Origin: Fibrella aestuarina BUZ 2
GTDB taxonomy: Bacteria > Bacteroidota > Bacteroidia > Cytophagales > Spirosomataceae
Length of the DNA stretch: 64,000 bases
NCBI RefSeq assembly: GCF_000331105.1
Contig: NC_020054.1
Coordinates: 5,052,555 to 5,116,554 of the forward strand
Direction: 5' to 3'
A model generated the notes under the pieces. It searched no databases. It had not been told where the DNA came from and was given only the letters and a program-made list of their open reading frames with translations. The position numbers and the translations under genes were made by a program. This document shows, piece after piece, positions 52,996 through 61,248 of the stretch (position 1 is the stretch's first letter; each line of letters begins with the position of its first letter).

Positions 52996-54084
52996 ATGAA
53001 GCAAGCACTACTTCTATTAACGTTCCTTGTCACTCAATGCGTTATGGCACAGTCGACGCAGAAACCGGTACGCGTTGCCATTTCGGGCCTGACCCACGCT
53101 CACGTGCACGAGATACTGAACCGGCTGAAACGTCCTGGTTTGGAACTGGTCGGCATCTACGAGACGGATCGCAACCGGGCGCAGCAACTGGCCAAGCAAT
53201 ACGGTTTCGACATGGCGCTGGTTTCGCCGTCGCTCGACGCCATGCTCGACAAAGCTAAGCCCGAAGCCGTGCTTGATTTCGGCGCGATTGTCGATCACCG
53301 CAAAACGGTTGAAGCGGCCGCACCACGGGGTATCCATATCATGGTGGAAAAGCCGCTGGCGACAACGTACCCAGACGCCCAAGCGATGGCCGCGCTGGCG
53401 CGTAAGCACAAGGTGCAGCTGCTGACCAACTACGAGACCACCTGGTATGGCAGCAACCACCGCGCCTACACCGTAGCCCATACCGACAAAGCGATCGGCG
53501 ACATTCGCAAGATTGTCGTCCATGATGGTCACGAAGGCCCCAAAGAGATTGGCTGTAACCCGGAGTTTCTGGCCTGGCTGACCGACCCAGTCGGCAACGG
53601 TGCCGGGGCGCTGTTCGACTTTGGCTGCTACGGCGCGAACCTTTCGACGTGGCTCATGCAGGGCCAGAAGCCCATTTCGGTGGAGGCGGTAACCCAGCAG
53701 ATCAAACCCGACATCTATCCGAAAGTCGATGACGAAGCCACCATCATTCTGACCTACCCAAAGGCACAGGCGATTGTTCAGGCGTCGTGGAACTGGCCCT
53801 TTAGCCGCAAAGACATGGAGGTCTATGGCCAGACTGGGTACGTTCACACCATCGACGGGACGCGCATGCGGGCTCGCTACAAAGGCGATAAAGCCGAGCG
53901 GGCGATGGAAGCCCCACAGACCGAAGCCCCTGCTACCGACCCGTTTACGTACCTGGCGAAGCTGCTCCGTGGTGAAACCAAACCCGACGCACTTACGTCA
54001 TTAGAGAATAACCTAATTGTCGTCCAGATTTTAGATGCCGCCCGCCAGTCCGCCAAAACGGGCAAAGCGGTTATCCTGAAGTAG
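52996..54084 (+). CDS. Exported Gfo/Idh/MocA family oxidoreductase
   Basis: A 362-residue protein with a signal peptide (MKQALLLLTFLVTQCVMAQS), then a NAD(P)-binding domain (VRVAISGLTHAHVHEILNRLKRPGLELVGIYE) and the C-terminal Gfo/Idh/MocA domain with EKPLATTYPDAQAMAALA. The C-terminal portion has YGQTGYVHTIDGTRMRARY. Family members dehydrogenate or epimerise sugars and inositols. The signal peptide implies a periplasmic enzyme, a known Bacteroidota subgroup. It lies between metZ and the cys genes without obvious link to sulfur. Confidence 0.85.
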   Translation: MKQALLLLTFLVTQCVMAQSTQKPVRVAISGLTHAHVHEILNRLKRPGLELVGIYETDRNRAQQLAKQYGFDMALVSPSLDAMLDKAKPEAVLDFGAIVDHRKTVEAAAPRGIHIMVEKPLATTYPDAQAMAALARKHKVQLLTNYETTWYGSNHRAYTVAHTDKAIGDIRKIVVHDGHEGPKEIGCNPEFLAWLTDPVGNGAGALFDFGCYGANLSTWLMQGQKPISVEAVTQQIKPDIYPKVDDEATIILTYPKAQAIVQASWNWPFSRKDMEVYGQTGYVHTIDGTRMRARYKGDKAERAMEAPQTEAPATDPFTYLAKLLRGETKPDALTSLENNLIVVQILDAARQSAKTGKAVILK

Positions 54085-54087
54085 CTT

Positions 54088-54375
54088 ATGATTGGCCCAC
54101 AGCTAATACTTTGGTCATTTCTGATCGTATTACCGATCAGTGCATTTGTCTGGAGCTTCCTGTTGGTCTATCCGTGGCGTTATTTCAGACAGTACTTGAT
54201 CGGCCATCTGGCGATGATAATTAGTTATTACCTGCTTATCTGCTTCCTGCGCAGTCCTGAATCTGACCCAGATGGCGACCGTACGATCCTCCGGCTGGTC
54301 ATGGCCGGTTACAGCCATTGTCTATTAGGCACGCTGGCAGCCTTTTTCATCCGAAAGAAGTACGCATCACACTAG
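54088..54375 (+). CDS. Small membrane protein of unknown function
   Basis: A 95-residue protein with three hydrophobic helices (LILWSFLIVLPISAFVWSFLLVY, LIGHLAMIISYYLLICFL, LVMAGYSHCLLGTLAAFFI) separated by short charged loops (SPESDPDGDR). It starts 4 bp after the Gfo/Idh/MocA stop and ends 45 bp before cysH. Not a recognised family; the tight spacing makes co-transcription likely. Confidence 0.65.
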   Translation: MIGPQLILWSFLIVLPISAFVWSFLLVYPWRYFRQYLIGHLAMIISYYLLICFLRSPESDPDGDRTILRLVMAGYSHCLLGTLAAFFIRKKYASH

Positions 54376-54420
54376 TCCATTCCATCAGCGGGTGGTTTTA
54401 AACGGCCCGTTCACAACCAT

Positions 54421-55155
54421 ATGATTACCGAATCAGTCAATACCTCGTTCGAATCGCTCTCAGCCCAACTGGCGGGCCTGAATGAGATCGACGCGCTCCG
54501 GAAACTAACGGAGCTGTTCCCGGGTCAGGTCGTATTTTCGACGAGTCTGGGCTACGAAGATCAGGTCATCACCGACCTTATCGCCACCAACGAGCTACCC
54601 GTTCGCCTCTTTACGCTGGATACGGGTCGCATGTTTGGCGAAACGTATTCGGTCTGGAACAAGACGCTCAGCCGCTACGGATTGCCCATCGAGACAATGT
54701 ACCCCGACCAGCGGAAAGTGGAGCAACTGATGACCACCAAAGGCCCCTACAGCATGTATGAGTCGGTGGAAAACCGGAAGGAGTGCTGCTTCATCCGCAA
54801 AGTCGAGCCGCTGAACCGGGCGCTGGCGGGCCAGAAAATCTGGATTACCGGCATCCGCGCCGAGCAGTCGGCCAACCGCCACGACATGACGCAACTGGAA
54901 TGGGACGACGCCCATCAGTTGTTCAAGTTTCACCCGCTGCTCAACTGGACATTCGACGACGTGAAGCAGTACGTGAAGGAACACAACGTACCCTACAACC
55001 CCCTTCACGACCGGGGTTTTGTGAGCATCGGCTGTCAGCCCTGCACCCGTGCCATTCAACCCGGCGAAGATTTCCGCGCCGGCCGCTGGTGGTGGGAAGA
55101 CAACTCGAAGAAAGAATGCGGCCTCCACACGCACGAGGAGGTTTTTAAACCATAG
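54421..55155 (+). CDS. cysH: APS/PAPS reductase CysH, assimilatory APS reductase type
   Basis: A 244-residue reductase: P-loop-like SLGYEDQVITDL at the N-terminus, LDTGRMFGETY, then the Fe-S cysteine pairs Cys122-Cys123 (NRKECCFIRKVEPL) and Cys205-Cys208 (SIGCQPCTRA), and the catalytic Cys233 in KKECGLH. The CC...CxxC pattern means a [4Fe-4S] cluster and preference for adenosine phosphosulfate (APS), so no APS kinase (cysC) is needed; none is seen here. Product: sulfite. Next gene in the operon sense: a four-helix-bundle gene within a repeat block. Confidence 0.93.
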   Translation: MITESVNTSFESLSAQLAGLNEIDALRKLTELFPGQVVFSTSLGYEDQVITDLIATNELPVRLFTLDTGRMFGETYSVWNKTLSRYGLPIETMYPDQRKVEQLMTTKGPYSMYESVENRKECCFIRKVEPLNRALAGQKIWITGIRAEQSANRHDMTQLEWDDAHQLFKFHPLLNWTFDDVKQYVKEHNVPYNPLHDRGFVSIGCQPCTRAIQPGEDFRAGRWWWEDNSKKECGLHTHEEVFKP

Positions 55156-55158
55156 AAA

Positions 55159-55277
55159 TGTCATTTGGCTTCGCGTCATTGATGGTCATTGGTTGTCATT
55201 CATAGTCATTTATTGTAATTGATAACAGAACAATGAATGACTACCAATGACCATCAATGACGCGAAGCCAAATGACA
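55159..55277. repeat. GTCATT-phased palindrome, 47-bp arms, left border of the four-helix-bundle gene
   Basis: Arms 55159-55205 and 55231-55277 match with two mismatches around a 25-bp loop. GTCATT units start at 175, 185, 195 and 205 (plus 55000) with a GTAATT variant at 215. The right arm has AATGAC at 236, 246 and 256 and another at 271. The outer core GGCTTCGCGTCATT resembles the 51.5-kb and 62.1-kb copies. Confidence 0.95.
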
Positions 55278-55303
55278 ACACATGCTAATAAGCTCTCTGA
55301 ATT

Positions 55304-55765
55304 ATGGGGATCAATGAGTTGCAGGTTTATCAGTTAGCGATGACGCTGGGCGAGCATGTCTGGGGCATAGTAGCTAACTGGGATTCGTTTGCAAAACAGA
55401 CCCTTGGCAACCAACTTGTACGGGCCGCTGATTCAGTTGCTGCCAACATTAGTGAAGGCTTCGGGCGCTATCATTACAAGGAGAATATACGATTCTGCTA
55501 CATTGCCCGGGGCTCCCGGGGCTCATTGCTTGAAACCAGAACCTGGCTTGACAAGGCACAACGGCGCGCATTGCTCGCTGATGACTTGCATCGGCAACTG
55601 GAACAGGACATAAACACCTTGGGCGTTAAGCTTAATAACTACCTGAAATCGCTTGGCCAAAAGGCCAATTTGACAAGTGCTGATCATCAGGTCAGCGAAT
55701 CAGACGTTTTTTATAGGTCAAGTCATTCAGACAGCCAATGGGACACCACAAATGACAATGAATGA
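55304..55765 (+). CDS. Four-helix-bundle protein (S23/Avd-type family)
   Basis: A 153-residue protein with the family signature: LQVYQLAMTLGEHVWGIV, FAKQTLGNQLVRAADSVAANISEGFGRYHYKENIRFCYIARGSRGSLLETRTWLDKA. Members occur as proteins encoded in 23S rRNA intervening sequences, as Avd in diversity-generating retroelements, and as stand-alone genes in many Bacteroidota; Avd forms a basic pentameric barrel that binds nucleic acid. Function of stand-alone genes is unknown. The last 30 residues (HQVSESDVF...TTNDNE) are low-complexity and partly encoded by the flanking repeat. It splits cysH from cysD and is bordered on both sides by GTCATT/AATGAC units. No reverse transcriptase or variable repeat is seen nearby. 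Confidence 0.88.
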   Translation: MGINELQVYQLAMTLGEHVWGIVANWDSFAKQTLGNQLVRAADSVAANISEGFGRYHYKENIRFCYIARGSRGSLLETRTWLDKAQRRALLADDLHRQLEQDINTLGVKLNNYLKSLGQKANLTSADHQVSESDVFYRSSHSDSQWDTTNDNE

Positions 55766-55786
55766 CGACATATGACTATGAACGAC
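55751..55786. repeat. AATGAC array at the right border of the four-helix-bundle gene
   Basis: AATGAC at 55751 and 55761, TATGAC at 55771 and AACGAC at 55781 follow each other with exact 10-bp spacing. The array covers the last codons of the four-helix-bundle gene and the gap before cysD (55794). Its orientation is opposite to the units in the left arm at 55175-55215, so the gene is enclosed by inverted arrays. Confidence 0.85.
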
Positions 55787-55793
55787 CATTAAT

Positions 55794-56690
55794 ATGGATT
55801 ACCTCGATCAACTCGAATCGGAAGCGATTCACATCATGCGCGAAGTGGCCGGTCAGTTTGAGCGGCCCGCTTTGCTGTTTTCGGGCGGGAAAGATTCCAT
55901 CACGCTCGTGCACCTGGCTCGCAAGGCCTTTCGCCCCGGCAAATTCCCGTTTCCGCTTGTGCACATCGACACGGGCCACAACTTTCAGGAAGCCCTCGAT
56001 TTCCGCGACTGGCTGGCCGACAGTCTCGGCGAACGCCTCATTGTCAGGTACGTTGAGGATACCATCCGTACCCGGAAGCTGAAGGAGCCGACGGGCCGCA
56101 ACGCCACCCGCAACGGCCTGCAAACCTTTACGCTGCTGGATACGATCGAAGAATTTGAGTTCGACGCCTGCATCGGGGGCGCCCGCCGCGACGAAGAGAA
56201 AGCCCGCGCCAAGGAACGGGTGTTCTCGGTACGCGACGAATTTGGCACCTGGGACCCCAAACGGCAGCGACCCGAGCTCTGGAACCTCTACAACGGGCGG
56301 ATTCACAAGGGCGAAAACGTGCGCGTGTTTCCCATTTCCAACTGGACCGAACTCGACGTCTGGAATTACATCCGCCGCGAGAACATCGCTCTGCCGAGCC
56401 TGTATTTCGCCCACGATCGTGAGCTGCTGCTGCGCGATGGCAAGCTGATGGCGACGGCCAACGGCGTGATTCAGCGCGAAGCCGACGACGAAATCGTGAC
56501 GCGCCGGGTACGTTTCCGCACGGTCGGCGACATTTCCTGCACCGCCGCCTCGGAGTCGGGTGCCGACACGCTCGAAGAGGTGATTGCCGAAATTCAGGCG
56601 ACGCGCATTTCGGAACGGGGCGAAACCCGCATGGACGATCAGCTCAGCGAAGCCGCCATGGAAGACCGCAAGAAGGGCGGCTATTTTTGA
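55794..56690 (+). CDS. cysD: Sulfate adenylyltransferase subunit 2
   Basis: A 298-residue ATP sulfurylase small subunit: PP-loop SGGKDS at residues 30-35 (LLFSGGKDSITLVHLA), HIDTGHNFQEALDFRD, ACIGGARRDEEKARAKERVFSVRD, and the C-terminal GDISCTAASESGADTLEEVI and RKKGGYF. It adenylates sulfate to APS with CysN, which supplies GTP-hydrolysis energy. The cysN gene does not follow directly: a toxin-antitoxin pair (56726-57351) lies between them. Confidence 0.97.
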   Translation: MDYLDQLESEAIHIMREVAGQFERPALLFSGGKDSITLVHLARKAFRPGKFPFPLVHIDTGHNFQEALDFRDWLADSLGERLIVRYVEDTIRTRKLKEPTGRNATRNGLQTFTLLDTIEEFEFDACIGGARRDEEKARAKERVFSVRDEFGTWDPKRQRPELWNLYNGRIHKGENVRVFPISNWTELDVWNYIRRENIALPSLYFAHDRELLLRDGKLMATANGVIQREADDEIVTRRVRFRTVGDISCTAASESGADTLEEVIAEIQATRISERGETRMDDQLSEAAMEDRKKGGYF

Positions 56691-56725
56691 CTTAGTCTTC
56701 GTTATGCTTTAAAAATCAGATCACT

Positions 56726-56947
56726 ATGAACGCAGTAACGCTCGAAACACAAGACGACCGGTTTCTAATCAGCATTGACCGCGATTATGTTGATCAGGAA
56801 TTTTTAATCAACCTTGTTGAACGCATCAAACTGGAACACTTGGTTCGCAAAGCTGGTTTTGATGAGAGCATAGAAGAATTAGGCGAACAGATCAAAGCCG
56901 ACTGGTGGGCCGCTAACCGGGATCGTTTTCTTAACCGGGAACCATGA
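56726..56947 (+). CDS. Antitoxin of a PIN-domain toxin-antitoxin pair
   Basis: A 73-residue protein: a short beta start (TLETQDDRFLISIDRDY), a helix (QEFLINLVERIKLEHLVRKAG), then IEELGEQIKADWWAANRDRFL. The layout matches the small antitoxins encoded upstream of PIN toxins in Bacteroidota and cyanobacteria (without a clear AbrB or Phd fold). Its stop overlaps the toxin start as ATGA. It starts 35 bp after cysD. Confidence 0.75.
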   Translation: MNAVTLETQDDRFLISIDRDYVDQEFLINLVERIKLEHLVRKAGFDESIEELGEQIKADWWAANRDRFLNREP

Positions 56948-57351
56948 CTAACGTCGTCATCGACTCGAATCTGTTTTTCAGTGGTTTACGAACGCCAAAC
57001 AATTGGGTACGTGACACCTTGTACCGGCCAGATATCCGGGTTTTCTCGCCTAACTTTTTGATTGTTGAAATCTTCAAATACAAAGAGAAGATTGTCGCCC
57101 GGTCGAAATCAGATGAGAGCGAGGTATACGAGCTGCTTAACCTGCTTCTGCAACGAATTACCTTCGTCAATGAAGAAGCCATTTCGCTAGGCAATCTTAT
57201 TCACGCTCATCGGTTGTGTGCCGATATCGACGAGAAAGATATGCTTTTCGTAGCCTTGGCGCTTGATTTATCGGCCCTTTATTGGACGCGTGACCAGAAA
57301 CTGAAAGACGGCCTGCAACGAAAAGGCTTCGTCCAGTTTTTTGAGCCCTAA
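56944..57351 (+). CDS. PIN-domain ribonuclease toxin (VapC-like)
   Basis: A 135-residue PIN-domain protein: first acidic residue Asp7 in NVVIDSNLFFSGLR, a second acidic site in FLIVEIFKYKEK, and DIDEKDMLFVALAL and YWTRDQKLKDG for the remaining metal-binding positions. Such toxins cleave RNA (often tRNA or rRNA) in a Mg2+-dependent way and are neutralised by the antitoxin encoded just before (ATGA overlap). The pair lies between cysD and cysN, an unusual place. Confidence 0.85.
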   Translation: MTNVVIDSNLFFSGLRTPNNWVRDTLYRPDIRVFSPNFLIVEIFKYKEKIVARSKSDESEVYELLNLLLQRITFVNEEAISLGNLIHAHRLCADIDEKDMLFVALALDLSALYWTRDQKLKDGLQRKGFVQFFEP

Positions 57352-57361
57352 TTTACATTAC

Positions 57362-58612
57362 ATGGACTTACTACGATTTATTACCTGCGGCAGCGTGGAT
57401 GATGGGAAAAGCACCCTCATCGGCCGGTTGCTATACGATTCAAAATCCATCCTGGCCGATCAGCTCGAAGCGGTCGAAAAAGCCAGCAAAAGCCGCGACA
57501 ACGGCGATGTGGACCTAGCCCTACTGACCGACGGTCTCCGCTCGGAACGCGAGCAGGGCATCACCATCGACGTGGCTTATCGCTACTTCCAGACCACCGC
57601 GCGGAAGTTTATCATCGTGGATGCGCCGGGTCACATTCAGTACACCCGCAACATGGTGACGGGCGCGTCGAACTGCCAACTGGCCATCGTGCTGATTGAT
57701 GCGCGGCATGGCGTAGTCGAGCAAACCCGCCGGCACTCGCTCATTGCGTCGCTGTTGGGGATTCAGCACGTGGTGGTAGCCGTGAACAAGATGGACCTCG
57801 TCGATTTTTCGCAGGACGTGTTCAGCAACATCTGCATTCAGTATACCGAGCTGGCGCAGAAGCTGAACATACCCGACATCACGTACATCCCCATCAGCGC
57901 CCTCAATGGCGACAATGTGGTGGACCGATCGACGGCGATGAGCTGGTACGACGGCACGACGTTGCTCAATCACCTCGAAACCATCGACATCGACGACACG
58001 ACGAACCATACGCTGAGTCGTTTCCCCGTCCAATACGTGCTGCGCCCCCAAACCGCCGAACTACCCGACTACCGGGGATACGCGGGTAAGATCACGAGCG
58101 GCGCATTCCGGGTGGGTGAAGCTGTCACGGTGCTGCCTTCCGGCGAAACATCGACCATTTCGCGCATTGAAAGCAATGAGCAGGATATCCAGGAAGCCGG
58201 GGTTAACCAGTCGGTTATTCTGCACCTTGCGGACAACGTCGATGTGAGCCGGGGCGATCTGATCGTACCCTCGACCAGCCAACCCGTTGTTAGCCAGACC
58301 GTCGAAGCCATGCTTTGCTGGATGGACACGAAGGCGTTTTCAGTCGGCAGCAAGTATGTGCTACAGGTAGGTACGTCCCGCACGCGTTGTGTGGTGCGCG
58401 AGATCCCGTATCAGCTGAACATCGAAACCTACGAACAGGTAGCCGACGTCGAGAGTCTGAAGCTCAACGACCTGGCGCGGGTGGTGCTGAAAACGGCCCA
58501 ACCCATTGCGTTCGATCCCTATTCGCAGAACCGGGCCAACGGCGGAGCGATCCTCATCGACGAAACCAGCAACGTGACGGTCGGTGCCTTGATGCTGGAA
58601 GGCGAAGCATAA
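57362..58612 (+). CDS. cysN: Sulfate adenylyltransferase subunit 1 (GTPase)
   Basis: A 416-residue translation-factor-type GTPase: G1 in CGSVDDGKSTLIGRL, G2/effector region with REQGITIDVAYRYF, G3 DAPGH, G4 NKMD in AVNKMDLVDFS. Domain II/III follow, with VQYVLRP and DYRGYAGKITSGAFRVGE, ending with GGAILIDETSNVTVGALML. It drives APS formation with CysD. It is at the short end for the family (E. coli CysN has about 475 residues). Start at 57362 is a plain ATG 10 bp after the PIN-toxin stop; an upstream TTG at 57341 overlaps the toxin gene. Confidence 0.95.
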   Translation: MDLLRFITCGSVDDGKSTLIGRLLYDSKSILADQLEAVEKASKSRDNGDVDLALLTDGLRSEREQGITIDVAYRYFQTTARKFIIVDAPGHIQYTRNMVTGASNCQLAIVLIDARHGVVEQTRRHSLIASLLGIQHVVVAVNKMDLVDFSQDVFSNICIQYTELAQKLNIPDITYIPISALNGDNVVDRSTAMSWYDGTTLLNHLETIDIDDTTNHTLSRFPVQYVLRPQTAELPDYRGYAGKITSGAFRVGEAVTVLPSGETSTISRIESNEQDIQEAGVNQSVILHLADNVDVSRGDLIVPSTSQPVVSQTVEAMLCWMDTKAFSVGSKYVLQVGTSRTRCVVREIPYQLNIETYEQVADVESLKLNDLARVVLKTAQPIAFDPYSQNRANGGAILIDETSNVTVGALMLEGEA

Positions 58613-58640
58613 TCGGTTGTTCACAGCCTGACATCAACCC

Positions 58641-59228
58641 ATGGATATGACGATCGGAACCATCATTTTAGCGGCCGGGCAATCGTCGCGGCTGGGCGAG
58701 CCCAAACAATTACTGGAACAGAACGGACAGCCGCTGGTGCGACACATGGCGCAGCTGGCCGTTGACCTCAACGCCGGGCCAATCGTGGTCGTGGTAGGTG
58801 CCCATGCCGAGGCCGTTTCCGATGCCCTGCATGACCTTAAAGTACGGAAGCTACCCAACCCCGACTGGCAATCGGGCATGGCGAGTTCGATTAGGGCGGG
58901 CGTGGCGCTGCTGGCTCCTACCCAGCCTGAGGCCATCCTGATCTTGCTGACCGATCAGCCCTACGTAAGCCGGGCGCTGGTGGAACAGTTGATCGAGACA
59001 GCCCGCTCTACGCACAAGCCTATCGTTGCCAGCCAATACGGCGACACGCTCGGTGTGCCCATCCTGTTTCGCCCCGCTTATTACGAAGCCTTACAACAGC
59101 TTACGGGCGATACTGGCGCCCGACTGCTCGTTCAGCAAAACCCCGACGACGTGGCTGCCGTGCCGTTCGAAGAAGGCAGCATCGACCTGGATACGCCAGA
59201 AGACGTAGCCCGCTGGCGGGAACAATAG
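58641..59228 (+). CDS. MobA-like nucleotidyltransferase (MocA-type)
   Basis: A 195-residue protein with the NTP-transferase signature GTIILAAGQSSRLGEPKQLLEQNGQPLV at the N-terminus, PNPDWQSGMASSIRAGVALL in the centre and LLTDQPYVSR for metal binding. The C-terminal IDLDTPEDVARWREQ is typical of the MobA/MocA group, which attaches CMP or GMP to molybdopterin. It starts 28 bp after cysN. Whether it acts on the molybdenum cofactor or another substrate is open. Confidence 0.85.
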   Translation: MDMTIGTIILAAGQSSRLGEPKQLLEQNGQPLVRHMAQLAVDLNAGPIVVVVGAHAEAVSDALHDLKVRKLPNPDWQSGMASSIRAGVALLAPTQPEAILILLTDQPYVSRALVEQLIETARSTHKPIVASQYGDTLGVPILFRPAYYEALQQLTGDTGARLLVQQNPDDVAAVPFEEGSIDLDTPEDVARWREQ

Positions 59229-59236
59229 ACCCATTG

Positions 59237-59270
59237 GCTGGCTCGTCGGCACTAACCGACGAGCCAGCCA
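59237..59270. terminator. Bidirectional terminator-like hairpin
   Basis: A perfect 14-bp stem (59237-59250 / 59257-59270, GGCTGGCTCGTCGG type) with loop CACTAA lies between two convergent genes. No poly-T tract follows on either side, so termination relies on the stem. Confidence 0.65.
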
Positions 59271-59281
59271 CGATATAGTAG

Positions 59282-59671
59282 TTACTGCTCGTAGAGTTCG
59301 ATTGGCAGCTCATCGGGGTCGGCGAAGAACGTGAACCGTCGATTGGTGAACTCATCGATCCGGATTGGTTCCGCCTGAACACCTTTGGCATTGAGCAGTC
59401 GAATGCTTTCCTCGATATCGTCGACCACGAAGGCGATATGCCGAAGCCCGGCGGCTTCCGGCCGGCTGGGGCGACCCGGCGGATTCGGGAATGAAAACAA
59501 CTCGATCACATACTGCCCATTCAACGACAGATCGGCCTTATACGACTGGCGGGCAGCCCGATACACCTCCTGATCGAGGTTGAACCCTAATATCTGAGTG
59601 TAGAACTGCTTCGACCGCTCATAGTCGCGGCAAATGATGGCAATGTGGTGAACGGCTTTGAGCTTAATCAT
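59282..59671 (-). CDS. VOC (glyoxalase/bleomycin resistance) family protein
   Basis: A 129-residue protein with a single betaalphabetabetabeta module pair: AVHHIAIICRDYERSKQFYTQILGF at the start, AGLRHIAFVVDDIEESIRLL in the middle, and RFTFFADPDELPIELYEQ at the end. Metal-binding positions His8/His9 in VHHIA, Glu in YVIELF and His in RHIAF are present. Length and pattern fit the YaeR/SMU-1112c-like group. The ATG at 59669-59671 begins the fold; the upstream extension lacks domain content. Function unknown. Confidence 0.85.
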   Translation of the reverse strand: MIKLKAVHHIAIICRDYERSKQFYTQILGFNLDQEVYRAARQSYKADLSLNGQYVIELFSFPNPPGRPSRPEAAGLRHIAFVVDDIEESIRLLNAKGVQAEPIRIDEFTNRRFTFFADPDELPIELYEQ

Positions 59672-59800
59672 GGGCGGCGATTGACGGATTGTGCGGCTGA
59701 GTAAGGCCACAAAAGTAGCAATCACGCGGTAGCCTACAGACCCAGGTGGAGACAAGTTAAAAAACCAGTAGCTTCGTCTGAACTGTTTTACCTAAACCGC

Positions 59801-61135
59801 ATGACACGCCACATATTGTTACTGGGTGCCTTTCTGCTCACCCGACAACTCGCTGTTGCCCAATCGTATACCATCAAGGAAGTAGCCGCTCCGGCGGCGG
59901 CTGGTTTTAGCGCCGAGCGGCTGCAACGCATGGACCGTTTTCTTCAACAGTACGTTGCCGATCAGAAACAGGCGGGCGTCATTGGCTTCATCAGCCGCAA
60001 CGGACAGATTATTTATTACAAGGCGTTTGGGAAAAATGGCCCTAAAAAAGACCAATCCCTTCAGCGCGACGCCATTTTCCGCATCGCTTCGCAAACCAAA
60101 GCCATCACCAGCCTGGCCGTGCTGATGTTACTGGAAGAGGGGCGTTTCCTGCTCGACGACCCCATTTCAGCCTACATTCCGGCCTTTAGAAACCCCGTCG
60201 TACTCGATAAATTCAACGAGAAAGATTCGAGCTACACCACAAAGCCCGCCCGGAGCGAGATCAGCATCCGGCAATTGCTCACGCACACGTCGGGGCTTAG
60301 TTATACCAGCATCGGCACGAAAGAGGCCAACGCCATTTACGCCAAAGCCAATATTCCGAGCGGCATTGGCACGCCGTTCTTCAGCTTGTCGGCCAGCGTC
60401 AACGCCCTGGCCAAGCTGCCACTGATGCACAACCCCGGCGAGCGCTTTACCTACAGCCTCAGCACCGACGTGCTGGGTCGGTTGGTCGAGGTGCTTTCGG
60501 GACAGTCGCTCGACCAGTTTTTCCGCACGCGCATTTTCGAGCCGCTGGGCATGAGCGACACGTATTTTTATTTACCACCCGCCAAACACGCCCGACTCGC
60601 GACGCTCTACGCCGAAAACCAGCAGCGTCAGCCCGTTGCGATGGCCATGCAGGGCAACCAGTCACCCGATTATCCCAATCAGGCGGGGCAGTACTTCTCG
60701 GGGGGTGCGGGGCTGGTGTCGACGGCCTCCGATTACGCTATTTTTCTGCAAATGCTACTCAATGGCGGGCACTACAACGGTAAAGTGCTGCTGGCCCCGT
60801 CCACCGTCCGGATGATGCTGTCGAACCAGATTGGCAACTTGAGCATTGGCGATCGGAAGTTTGGCCTTGGCTTTGCCCTGGCAACCGCTCAGACTGCGGC
60901 CCGGCTCCCCAACTCGGAAGGCACGTTCGACTGGGGCGGCTTTTTTGGCACCAATTACTGGGCCGATCCGCAAACCGGCGTGATTGGTATGGTGATCACC
61001 CAGAAGGTTCCGAACTCGTTTAACGACCTGAACGACAAGTTCAAGATGCTGGTGTATCAGGCGCTGGTTGGCACGCCCGCAGGTACGTCGGTATCGACCA
61101 ACGGGGCTACAGCAACGGCGGCAAAGAAACCATAG
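59801..61135 (+). CDS. Exported serine hydrolase, beta-lactamase class C fold
   Basis: A 444-residue protein with a signal peptide (HILLLGAFLLTRQLAVAQ) and the class C / penicillin-binding protein fold: nucleophile Ser97 in FRIASQTK (SxxK), Tyr in TYSLSTDVLGRLVEVLSG (YxL/N-type), and a C-terminal DWGGFFGTNYWADPQTG. Typical substrates are beta-lactams, D-Ala peptides or esters; which applies is unknown. It lies between the VOC gene (divergent) and ftsX. Confidence 0.9.
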   Translation: MTRHILLLGAFLLTRQLAVAQSYTIKEVAAPAAAGFSAERLQRMDRFLQQYVADQKQAGVIGFISRNGQIIYYKAFGKNGPKKDQSLQRDAIFRIASQTKAITSLAVLMLLEEGRFLLDDPISAYIPAFRNPVVLDKFNEKDSSYTTKPARSEISIRQLLTHTSGLSYTSIGTKEANAIYAKANIPSGIGTPFFSLSASVNALAKLPLMHNPGERFTYSLSTDVLGRLVEVLSGQSLDQFFRTRIFEPLGMSDTYFYLPPAKHARLATLYAENQQRQPVAMAMQGNQSPDYPNQAGQYFSGGAGLVSTASDYAIFLQMLLNGGHYNGKVLLAPSTVRMMLSNQIGNLSIGDRKFGLGFALATAQTAARLPNSEGTFDWGGFFGTNYWADPQTGVIGMVITQKVPNSFNDLNDKFKMLVYQALVGTPAGTSVSTNGATATAAKKP

Positions 61136-61236
61136 CGGGGCGTTGCTGGCAGCGCAACCGCTGCCCTGGCCGTTAATTTTTCCTAATTCACCGGTACACA
61201 CGAAGGCGGGTTTCCCGGCGTTGTACGGAAAAAGCC

Positions 61237-61244
61237 TATTTTTG
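61237..61244 (+). promoter_or_regulatory. -7 box (TATTTTTG) of ftsX
   Basis: A perfect TAnnTTTG element ends 4 bp before the ATG at 61249. Confidence 0.65.
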
Positions 61245-61248
61245 CTCG

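Noticed and set aside
55304..55765. Diversity-generating retroelement suggested by the Avd-like protein
   Set aside because: No reverse transcriptase, template repeat or variable repeat gene occurs nearby.
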